A stretch of 13,523 nucleotides of DNA, from the NCBI GenBank assembly GCA_002691565.1, contig NZIH01000035.1:27361-40883 (forward strand), given 5' to 3'. This DNA comes from Halieaceae bacterium. GTDB lineage: Bacteria; Pseudomonadota; Gammaproteobacteria; Pseudomonadales; Halieaceae. Every line of letters begins with the position of its first letter. The first letter of the stretch is position 1. The translations under genes and the position numbers were made by a program. Positions 8,060-13,523 of this stretch are shown piece by piece. The notes beneath the pieces were generated by a model, which worked only from the letters and a program-made list of their open reading frames with translations, had not been told where the DNA came from and made no database searches.

Positions 8060-8355
8060 GCGCGCTCGGCTTTTGCCTTCTCCGCTCTTGCTCGCCTAAC
8101 GGCTTTAGGGTCTACCAACAGCTCTCTGTAAATCTCTACCCGCTCACCTTCTGAAAGTGCGTGAGTCGCCGGTACTGCCTTGCCAAAGACGCCCAGCTTG
8201 GCCGTCGTTAGGTCCGGTAAGTCATCAAAGAAGCGCCCCATATTGGCCTGCTCTACCGCCTCGAGCGCCGTAGTTCCTTGAGCGACAGACAGCTTTTCAA
8301 TGCGCTGCTTATCAGGCAATGCATAGGCGACTTCGACGTTGATCATCTCGGACAT
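8056..8355 (-). CDS. rnfH: RatB/RnfH family protein (UPF0125)
   Basis: This small cytoplasmic protein has a ubiquitin-like beta-grasp fold and is usually encoded beside ratA; its biochemical role is unsettled. The 99-residue sequence contains the family's EVAYALPDKQ near the N-terminus, LGVFGKAV in the middle and the signature GERVEIYRELLVDPKAVRRARAEK near the C-terminus. The ATG at 8355 fits homologues in length, although no strong ribosome site is visible before it. The gene lies 45 bases downstream of ratA on the same strand, so the two probably form an operon. It ends convergently with bamE: the palindrome TTAA at 8056-8059 supplies the TAA stop for both genes. Confidence 0.92.
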   Translation of the reverse strand: MSEMINVEVAYALPDKQRIEKLSVAQGTTALEAVEQANMGRFFDDLPDLTTAKLGVFGKAVPATHALSEGERVEIYRELLVDPKAVRRARAEKAKAERA

Positions 8356-8400
8356 AGACCGCTTAACACCCTTTGTCGGTTGCAGAGAGCCACTGCTGAT

Positions 8401-8838
8401 TTACTCCTGACTCAGCTGATTGGCCCGCTTTACCATGGCGTCGACCATATCATTAGCGACGCTCTCGAAAAGCCGGCTCGCCGCCATCTTAAGCAGACCC
8501 GAGCGTAATTGGAATGTTAGATCGAGCGATACCCGGCATGCGTCCTCACTGAGGGCATCGAAGCGCCATTCACCGCCAAGAGCGTCAAAGGGGCCATCCT
8601 CCAGCGCTAGCCGAATCGAGAATGGCGCGACATTGGTGTTGCGCGTTACGAAGGATTGCTTCACGCCCGCCTTTGATAAGTCGAGCCTTGCCACCACACC
8701 CGAATCAGTGGTCTCGAGGATTTCGGCACCGCTGCAGCCGGGCAAAAACTCAGGATACCGCGCAATATCAGCGACCAGATCAAACATGGTCTGCGCTGAG
8801 TGCATGAGTAATGCCGTCTTTTGAATAGTGGTTGCCAC
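8401..8838 (-). CDS. ratA: Ribosome association toxin RatA (START/polyketide-cyclase-like family)
   Basis: RatA (PasT) is a cytoplasmic START-fold protein. In E. coli it is reported to bind 50S subunits and block subunit joining, and it is also related to mitochondrial Coq10. The protein has 145 residues, normal for the family. The N-terminus HSAQTMFDLVADIARYPEFLPGC is a clear signature, followed by VVARLDLSKAGVKQSFVTRN and a C-terminal amphipathic helix (RLFESVANDMVDAMVKRA). The start is GTG (8836-8838) with a weak ribosome site. It heads the ratA-rnfH pair. In E. coli the pair sits next to smpB; here an NSS transporter gene lies between. No antitoxin function should be assumed for the partner. 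Confidence 0.93.
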   Translation of the reverse strand: MATTIQKTALLMHSAQTMFDLVADIARYPEFLPGCSGAEILETTDSGVVARLDLSKAGVKQSFVTRNTNVAPFSIRLALEDGPFDALGGEWRFDALSEDACRVSLDLTFQLRSGLLKMAASRLFESVANDMVDAMVKRANQLSQE

Positions 8839-8888
8839 GATATCTCTTTCTAATTTTTTTAAGCTGTCTCGTAATGAGTACTTCGCTT

Positions 8889-8912
8889 ACCTCAGCCTCG
8901 TGCACCTCAGCC
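8889..8912. repeat. Tandem 9-bp direct repeat upstream of ratA
   Basis: ACCTCAGCC occurs at 8889-8897 and again at 8904-8912, a 15-base period. The similarity continues imperfectly (CGT follows after one base in both copies). It lies in the 101-base gap between the transporter stop and the ratA start and could be an operator or chance. Confidence 0.5.
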
Positions 8913-8939
8913 GCGTATGACCGGAAAACCAATCATTGA

Positions 8940-10259
8940 TTACAGGGCAACTCGCATAATCGCGAAAATGCTCAGTGCAAAACATAGCGCGGGAGTGACC
9001 CAGCGCGTAATGATGAACCAAAGATAGAACACGGTAAAACGCTCGCGGTATTTCTCGCCACGCAGAATGGGCCTTGGCACGCGCCAGGCGGCGAACACAG
9101 CGGTTAGGCCAAGCACCAGCGGCACCATGACAGGCACCAACCACGAATCGATGGTCAGGCGCGCTGTCGGGTTTGCAAGGGCAAACGAGGCAGAGAGCCA
9201 CAGCGCAACGGCAACCAAGGCCATGGCAATTGGCCTTGGAACGTCCATTTCTCGACGAAGGATCGACACCATGGGCTCGATCAAGGTAATCAGGGCGGCG
9301 AGACTCGCCAGCATGATGGACATCATGACTAGCAGGCCGAAGAGCTCGCCCGTAGGGAGGTTGGCGAAGGCATAGGGAATGGAAACGACGAGCAGCGCCA
9401 GTCCCTGGGTCATTTCCACGTCGACAGCGGCAGTGACTGCGACCACAACGATGGCAAGGACCAGCATGGCCGCGGTGTCCAGAATACCGACTGCAATAAC
9501 AGACCGAACCAATGGCAGCCCCGCAGGGGACCGGCTCCCAAACACCAGGCCCACACCCACGCCAACGCCAAGACTCGACAGAGCTGCCAATGCCGCTGTC
9601 ACTGCGCCTGATTGAGTGAGCTGTTCGGGTCGATACTTAAAAATCCATTCGTTTGCAGCTGAGATATCCCCAACCTCAAAGGCGTACCCCAATGCAGAGT
9701 AGGTCATCAGCAGAATGAGTGGCATGAGGATCCAGCCGGCCAGTAACAGGACCACCTGTGGTCCCGGCAAGGCAGCAACGACAACAAGCGCAATCAGTAA
9801 GCCCAGCACACGCAGGTGATCCGCTCTGTCGATGGCTGACAGCGTGGTGATGATTTCACTTGCGCTCGCGGAGTCCCAATCACCGTTGTAAAGATAGAGA
9901 CTGGCCTCCGCACCCAGCACCAGTGGCACCAACAACAAGGTAGCAATCAGAAAGGCCAACACTGCCTGAAGTGCGCCAATCCAACGCCATCGCGTGTCTC
10001 GCCCTGCCAGCGACGCAACCCACTGAATCGAGCCCATGGGCGAGCTACGACCAATGCTACCCATGGTGAGTTCTGCAATGAGAACGGGACCCACAACCAG
10101 GGCAAGGACGGTGACATAGACCAACAGAAAGGCGCCGCCCCCCTGCTCGCCGATGACATACGGGAGACGCAAGACATTACCGAGCCCAAGCGATACCGCG
10201 AGCAGAGCAAAGATCAGCGTTGTGCGTCCTCGCCAGGGTTGTTGAACGTTACTGTCCAC
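8940..10259 (-). CDS. Sodium-dependent transporter, neurotransmitter:sodium symporter (NSS/SNF) family
   Basis: Members of this inner-membrane family use the sodium gradient to import amino acids or other small amines (LeuT, MhsT). The 439-residue protein begins at GTG (10257-10259) with a GGAAG ribosome site six bases before it. TM1 carries the family hallmark LGLGNVLRLPYVIGEQGGGAF at about residues 24-44, where sodium and substrate bind. The broken TM6 region has LSSLGVGVGVGLVFGSRSP, and the TM8 area has the Ser/Ala-rich MMSIMLASLAALITLIEP. I count about 11 hydrophobic segments, as in many bacterial NSS proteins. The substrate cannot be read from sequence. It is divergent from smpB and lies 101 bases upstream of ratA on the same strand. 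Confidence 0.92.
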   Translation of the reverse strand: MDSNVQQPWRGRTTLIFALLAVSLGLGNVLRLPYVIGEQGGGAFLLVYVTVLALVVGPVLIAELTMGSIGRSSPMGSIQWVASLAGRDTRWRWIGALQAVLAFLIATLLLVPLVLGAEASLYLYNGDWDSASASEIITTLSAIDRADHLRVLGLLIALVVVAALPGPQVVLLLAGWILMPLILLMTYSALGYAFEVGDISAANEWIFKYRPEQLTQSGAVTAALAALSSLGVGVGVGLVFGSRSPAGLPLVRSVIAVGILDTAAMLVLAIVVVAVTAAVDVEMTQGLALLVVSIPYAFANLPTGELFGLLVMMSIMLASLAALITLIEPMVSILRREMDVPRPIAMALVAVALWLSASFALANPTARLTIDSWLVPVMVPLVLGLTAVFAAWRVPRPILRGEKYRERFTVFYLWFIITRWVTPALCFALSIFAIMRVAL

Positions 10260-10296
10260 GACTGTCTTCCACTGATAACTCTTGCCGCTAAAACAT

Positions 10297-10325
10297 CAGA
10301 CAGTGACAAACCCGATGCGTATAAT
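10297..10325 (+). promoter_or_regulatory. Sigma-70 promoter of smpB
   Basis: A perfect -10 TATAAT lies at 10320-10325. Exactly 17 bases upstream is CAGACA (10297-10302), which keeps four of six -35 bases. The predicted transcription start, about seven bases after the -10, falls on the smpB ATG at 10332, which would make the mRNA leaderless. Confidence 0.65.
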
Positions 10326-10331
10326 GCGGCG

Positions 10332-10817
10332 ATGGGCAAAGGTAAAACGAAAAAACCATCGGACAACACCATAGCGCAAAACAAGCGTGCACGGTTCGAA
10401 TATCACCTGCTCGATACGTTCGAGGCGGGCGTGTCGCTTATGGGCTGGGAAGTGAAAGCACTGCGAGCTGGCCAGGTACAATTGACCGACTCCTTTGTGG
10501 TGATGACCAAGGGTGAGGCCTTTCTCCTGGGATCACAGATCACGCCACTCGACACCGTATCCACGCATTACGTCGTCGAGAAAACGCGGTCACGAAAGCT
10601 CCTGCTACACAAGAAAGAACTTGCCAAAATCAATCAGGCCCTCACACAGAAAGGCCAGACCTGTGTCTGCACCGCACTCTACTGGAAGGGTCACCTGGTG
10701 AAAGCGAAAGTTGCGATTGCTCAAGGTAAGAAGCAACACGACAAACGCGATACAGAAAAACAGCGTGATTGGCAGCGCGACAAAGCCCGCATCGTTCGAG
10801 AAAACGTCAAACAGTAA
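10332..10817 (+). CDS. smpB: SsrA-binding protein SmpB
   Basis: SmpB binds tmRNA and takes it to stalled ribosomes for trans-translation. The 161-residue product from the ATG at 10332 matches the family length (about 160). A 31-residue upstream extension from 10239 looks nothing like SmpB. Signatures are IAQNKRARFEYHLLDTFEAG near the N-terminus, GWEVKALRAGQVQLTDSFV, then the C-terminal basic tail with KKQHDKRDTEKQRDWQRDK, which helps mimic mRNA in the A site. No ribosome site precedes the ATG, and the -10 box ends only six bases away. The ssrA (tmRNA) gene is not in the window. The stop lies two bases from the convergent tauE-like stop. Confidence 0.97.
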   Translation: MGKGKTKKPSDNTIAQNKRARFEYHLLDTFEAGVSLMGWEVKALRAGQVQLTDSFVVMTKGEAFLLGSQITPLDTVSTHYVVEKTRSRKLLLHKKELAKINQALTQKGQTCVCTALYWKGHLVKAKVAIAQGKKQHDKRDTEKQRDWQRDKARIVRENVKQ

Positions 10818-10819
10818 CG

Positions 10820-11575
10820 TTATTGCAGACCCGCGTAGGTATTCCAGCCACCCAAAGCCAGCGCAACAACAAGCGCGACTGGGCGATATGAGTTACCACC
10901 AAACCGGTGAAAGGCGCGATGCCCCAATTGATCTCCAATGAAGCTCATTGGAAAGGCTAGCACTAACAGCAATAAAGGCGTTGCCGTCACCATATCTGCA
11001 ACCGTGAACATCACCACGGCTAGCACGTTTGACGCAAAGAAGAACGCCATCAGAAACGCGCGGGCCGCGGCTGGGTCTGAGATCACTGCCATGGCGTACA
11101 CCACCACCGGCGGTCCCGGAATGGCAAAGGCCCCGTTCATCAGCCCCGAGGCTATACCTGTTCCTGCGGTTACAGACTTGGGTACCGACACTGTATTGGA
11201 TGGTTTTATCAGCGCTGTAGCGAGTGTTGCACCGATGACAGAGAGCCCAATCCACAGCTGAAACTCGGATCGGGACATGCCGCTAAGGAGGTACACACCC
11301 ACAGCGGTGCCCGCCAGCGACCCCAAAATCATAGGCGTGAACTGATCGACAGGAAATTTACCCCACCACTCTTTGTAGCTGGTGGAGCTCACGGCGATGG
11401 TCAGGGTTGCCGCCAAGACCACGGCCTCGTTCGGCAGGAGCAAGAGTGAGAACACAGGAACCGCAATCATGGCGAACCCGAAGCCCGTAAAAGCTCTCAA
11501 CAGAGCTGCCGCCAAAGCGGTACCACCCACAGCAATGAGCTGCAGTGGTGACAGTAATTCAAATAATGAGTCCAT
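10820..11575 (-). CDS. TauE/SafE family sulfite/organosulfonate exporter-like permease
   Basis: The TauE/SafE family comprises inner-membrane permeases linked in some bacteria to export of sulfite or sulfoacetate; most members have unknown substrates. The ATG at 11573-11575 gives 251 residues and has a GAGAGG ribosome site seven bases away. A longer frame from a TTG at 11635 adds 20 polar residues and is less likely. The protein has about eight hydrophobic segments in two similar halves. The half-repeat motifs are visible: RAFTGFGFAMIAVPVFSLLL in the first half and SGLMNGAFAIPGPPVVVY in the second. It stands alone between smpB and the sigma-factor cluster, so neighbours give no clue to substrate. 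Confidence 0.88.
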   Translation of the reverse strand: MDSLFELLSPLQLIAVGGTALAAALLRAFTGFGFAMIAVPVFSLLLLPNEAVVLAATLTIAVSSTSYKEWWGKFPVDQFTPMILGSLAGTAVGVYLLSGMSRSEFQLWIGLSVIGATLATALIKPSNTVSVPKSVTAGTGIASGLMNGAFAIPGPPVVVYAMAVISDPAAARAFLMAFFFASNVLAVVMFTVADMVTATPLLLLVLAFPMSFIGDQLGHRAFHRFGGNSYRPVALVVALALGGWNTYAGLQ

Positions 11576-11727
11576 GAACGCGCCTCTCCCCCAGGCGTCG
11601 CTATGGTAGGGGAATGAGACCGCGCGCTCATCCAAAATTTTGCGTAAAAGTGGCTTTAAGCGAGGAAGTTAAACTCACTCGTCATGACTGAGGCGTCTCC
11701 GTGCTTGTGCCTAATCGCCAATCGCAC
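11576..11727. other. Intergenic region before the TauE-like gene
   Basis: This is the longest gap (152 bases). It contains CGCCT/AGGCG flanking the purine-rich ribosome-site region of the TauE-like gene (11581-11597), a perfect eight-base palindrome GTCATGAC (about 11681-11688), and a short direct repeat GCGATT just after the Metal_resist gene. I find no convincing promoter or terminator. Confidence 0.3.
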
Positions 11728-12222
11728 CTAGTTCGCGTCTGGTGGTGGCATTGGCGGACGCGTGCCAGGACCGTCTTGCCCACCCTGCCTCGCACCGCGC
11801 TGGCGACCGGACTGTGTAAACAGGTAAGGCACCGCTTTCATACGCTCCTTTGCATCAAGCGATAGCAACACATCAATTCCGATTGCATGAACGAGCTCAT
11901 GATAATCGCTGGTCGATTGCCTCATCGAGGCAAGACCCGCTTCCAACTCCTCACGGGTCAACCTTTCCGACTGAAGTAACCTTCGTAGGGCACGCTCTGA
12001 CTGACGAACATCACGGCGAGCTGCCATGACCTCGCGCCCGTGCTCTTGCAGCATAGGTCTTACTTTTTCCTTTACGCTTGGCGGCACCTCTTTGAACGCC
12101 CAGGCCAATGGCGGAGGGCTGGGCCGCCCCTCGCGCAGCATATGACCGCCAATCAGGCCTGCCAGCAATAAATTCAGGGCAATCGATACAACGACGAGGC
12201 CAATCAATGCTTTGTGACTCAT
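11728..12222 (-). CDS. Membrane-anchored periplasmic Metal_resist/CnrX-like protein
   Basis: The 164-residue product from the ATG at 12220-12222 has an N-terminal membrane anchor (about 5-27) and a periplasmic helical part. The arrangement, a helix rich in Arg/Glu/Ala (50-105) followed by HELVHAIGIDVLLSLDAKERMKA at 108-130, resembles the Metal_resist family (CnrX, ZraP, Spy relatives), in which a His-containing helix precedes an LSPEQR-like segment. H108 and H112 are candidate metal ligands, but the paired His of the first helix of CnrX is not obvious; only E60-H61 are nearby. The tail is Gly/Pro-rich and probably disordered. The ATG follows the putative anti-sigma stop by one base, with GAGGAG upstream, so the genes are coupled. 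I infer a sensor or chaperone role that adjusts the anti-sigma factor. Confidence 0.72.
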   Translation of the reverse strand: MSHKALIGLVVVSIALNLLLAGLIGGHMLREGRPSPPPLAWAFKEVPPSVKEKVRPMLQEHGREVMAARRDVRQSERALRRLLQSERLTREELEAGLASMRQSTSDYHELVHAIGIDVLLSLDAKERMKAVPYLFTQSGRQRGARQGGQDGPGTRPPMPPPDAN

Positions 12223-12223
12223 A

Positions 12224-12667
12224 TCAATACTCCTCGCCCACGACCGTGAAGCTGTAGTGCTCTGCCTGTGACCAATCCTCAACAGGCTCGTAAGTTGTCG
12301 ATCCCACTGCGAGGCCGGCACTCAAGGTAAGACTTGCTGCCAACGCCGACTTCCAAGCATCTGAAGACAGTGACTCCGCCACGACCTCAAGGCGTCTACT
12401 GAGTCGCTGCGATAGCGTTAATTGCTGTGGCACGCGATGCGCAATTTGCTGTGCGAGGTAGGCTCCGTCCAATGTCGCTACTCGCGCTGAGCGCTGAAGA
12501 AGACTGTCTAGCGACGCTGCCTCACTCAACATTTCTGTTAGCTGATCACTCGATTGCAAAGCATTGAGCGTTGCGCCTCGCTCTTCTTCAGGCCACGCAC
12601 TGTGCTCAGCGCCGTAGGCAGCAATGATGTTCAATGCTCGCTTATGGGATTTTTCGTTTGGGTTCAT
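12224..12667 (-). CDS. Putative single-pass anti-sigma factor
   Basis: The protein has 147 residues. Its N-terminal part is cytoplasmic in prediction and contains YGAEHSAWPEEER at about 18-30, a pattern (YGA-x-x-x-xWP-x-x-x-R) that I recall from small proteins encoded next to ECF sigma genes. One hydrophobic segment at about 106-122 could cross the membrane, leaving a short acidic periplasmic end. It shares an ATGA overlap (12664-12667) with the sigma gene upstream and is followed after one base by the Metal_resist gene. Position, size and single TM argue for an anti-sigma role. There is no HxxxCxxC zinc motif, so it is not a classical ZAS protein. Function is inferred from context. Confidence 0.65.
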   Translation of the reverse strand: MNPNEKSHKRALNIIAAYGAEHSAWPEEERGATLNALQSSDQLTEMLSEAASLDSLLQRSARVATLDGAYLAQQIAHRVPQQLTLSQRLSRRLEVVAESLSSDAWKSALAASLTLSAGLAVGSTTYEPVEDWSQAEHYSFTVVGEEY

Positions 12668-13188
12668 AGCTGTGTCTCCAGCTGTTTTTTCAAATTGCCG
12701 CGCGCCCTAACCAACAGGGACTCCACAGCTCGAACCGATGAATTCATGATCTCCGCCACGTCTCGGTTCGATAGGTTTTGGTAGTAAGTCAGTACCAGGG
12801 CAGTTCGCTGACTCTCGGGTAGTCGCATCAATGCGACATCGATGGGCTGCAGATCTGTTGCATTCTCAGACTCGACGACGGGATACTCGGAGTCTGACGC
12901 ATCCCAGTTCACCTCACGCTGACGCTTTCGCATGATGTCGATACACCGGTTGTGAGCGATGCGGTGTAACCACGTCGTCAGCCTTGCCTTGTCCGGATTA
13001 AAGTCACCCGAACGCTGCCAAAGCACCACCATCACATCCTGCGCAATGTCTTGTGCCAAAGTGTCGTCATTCACAATGCGCTTGGCGTAGACCTCAATGG
13101 CTGGAAGGTGTCGAACCACAAGATCAGTGTATGCGCGTTGGTCACCCTTGCGAACAAGAGCAACCAATTTAGCTTCATCTGCTTGCAC
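12664..13188 (-). CDS. ECF-family RNA polymerase sigma factor
   Basis: This 174-residue protein is an extracytoplasmic-function sigma factor, with only regions 2 and 4. Region 2 (about 20-92) includes AQDIAQDVMVVLWQR and the DNA-melting/-10 segment TTWLHRIAHNRCIDIMRKR. After an acidic linker (93-116), region 4 (117-170) has LPESQRTALVLTYYQNLSNRDVAEIM and SVRAVESLLVRARGNLK, the helix-turn-helix for the -35. The start is a GTG (13186-13188) without a strong ribosome site, but no better upstream start is available. It follows the EF-hand gene by 35 bases and overlaps the putative anti-sigma gene by four. The group resembles the cnrH-cnrY-cnrX logic (sigma, anti-sigma, periplasmic sensor). Confidence 0.95.
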   Translation of the reverse strand: MQADEAKLVALVRKGDQRAYTDLVVRHLPAIEVYAKRIVNDDTLAQDIAQDVMVVLWQRSGDFNPDKARLTTWLHRIAHNRCIDIMRKRQREVNWDASDSEYPVVESENATDLQPIDVALMRLPESQRTALVLTYYQNLSNRDVAEIMNSSVRAVESLLVRARGNLKKQLETQL

Positions 13189-13223
13189 AGGGATCAGTGG
13201 TTACGGTCAGTTTAAGGATTCCG

Positions 13224-13523
13224 TTAATGCGACTCGGAATGCCCTTTGTGCATTCCCTTTCGGTCCCCGTTCCCGTGACCTCGCTGGCGTCCCTGCTCTC
13301 GCATCATACGGAGCCGATCTTTTCGGGCCTCCTTGAACTCGTTTTTGGTGATCTGACCGTCACCATTGCCGTCCATGCGATTAAAGGCAGAACGACGACG
13401 CTCGCTCTGCGTAACAACACCGTCACCATCAGCATCCATGTCATCGAAACGAGCGAGTGCCTCTTCGGTGCGCTGAGTCGCGACATTACTGACTTCCTCA
13501 CGGGTTATTTCGCCATCGCCATT
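13224..13523 (-). CDS. EF-hand protein with His-rich tail (5' part missing)
   Basis: The frame is open to the right edge, so the N-terminus, including any signal peptide, is missing; 99 codons are visible. Three EF-hand loops can be read: a partial first one ending NGDGEITREE at the edge, then DADGDGVVTQSE and DGNGDGQITKNE, each with Asp/Asn at positions 1, 3 and 5, Gly at 6 and Glu at 12, as required to bind calcium. The loops are followed by a basic stretch (KEARKDRLRMMREQGRQR) and a Gly/His-rich tail ending HKGHSESH, which might bind transition metals. It lies 35 bases upstream of the sigma gene on the same strand, so it is probably in the same transcript. Bacterial proteins of this type are usually periplasmic; that is inference here. 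Confidence 0.85.
   Translation of the reverse strand, partial: NGDGEITREEVSNVATQRTEEALARFDDMDADGDGVVTQSERRRSAFNRMDGNGDGQITKNEFKEARKDRLRMMREQGRQRGHGNGDRKGMHKGHSESH

Noticed and set aside
8401..8838. ratA-rnfH as a classical toxin-antitoxin defence pair
   Set aside because: RatA-family proteins are widespread housekeeping START-fold proteins and RatB has not been firmly shown to be an antitoxin; the context is a core gene block.
8850..8865. Run of seven T after ratA start region as a terminator
   Set aside because: No stem precedes the T-run on either strand; it lies in the ratA leader.
10239..10331. N-terminal extension of smpB from an earlier start
   Set aside because: The added 31 residues do not resemble SmpB, overlap the transporter start and contain the promoter. 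The ATG at 10332 matches the family N-terminus.
10300..10331. Possible tmRNA (ssrA) gene near smpB
   Set aside because: No GGGGCTGATT-type 5' end or tRNA-like 3' end is seen around smpB; the neighbouring DNA is coding.

Overview
This window looks like a chromosomal segment of a marine-type gammaproteobacterium. The core gene order (hrcA-grpE-dnaK-dnaJ-dapB, then recN, fur, bamE, ratB/rnfH, ratA, smpB) and a Pseudomonas-like Fur protein support that class. A place near the OM60/NOR5 (Halieaceae) group is only a guess from protein style and moderate GC. There are 16 protein genes, two of them cut by the window edges. I see no tRNA, rRNA, IS element, CRISPR array or prophage, and no intergenic stretch is longer than about 150 bases.

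Region 1 (1-5394, all minus strand) is a heat-shock cluster read right to left: hrcA, grpE, dnaK, dnaJ, dapB. Two near-perfect sigma-32 promoters, both with a 13-base spacer, lie before grpE and before dnaK. A strong intrinsic terminator sits between dnaK and dnaJ. dnaJ and dapB overlap by ATGA. HrcA is therefore present together with sigma-32 control, and no CIRCE operator is visible here.

Region 2 (5534-8838) holds recN (+), fur (-), bamE (+), ratB/rnfH (-) and ratA (-): DNA break repair, iron regulation, outer-membrane assembly, and the RatA/RatB pair. Several start codons are non-ATG: fur GTG, bamE probably TTG, ratA GTG. Fur has no cysteines.

Region 3 (8940-11575) holds a sodium-coupled NSS-family transporter (-), smpB (+) with a promoter that predicts a leaderless mRNA, and a TauE/SafE permease (-).

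Region 4 (11728-13523, all minus) is the most accessory-looking part: an EF-hand protein (cut by the right edge), an ECF sigma factor, a single-TM putative anti-sigma factor and a membrane-anchored Metal_resist/CnrX-like protein. The genes are tightly packed or overlapping. It resembles a Cnr-type metal- or envelope-responsive sigma system with a calcium-binding-type protein at its head.
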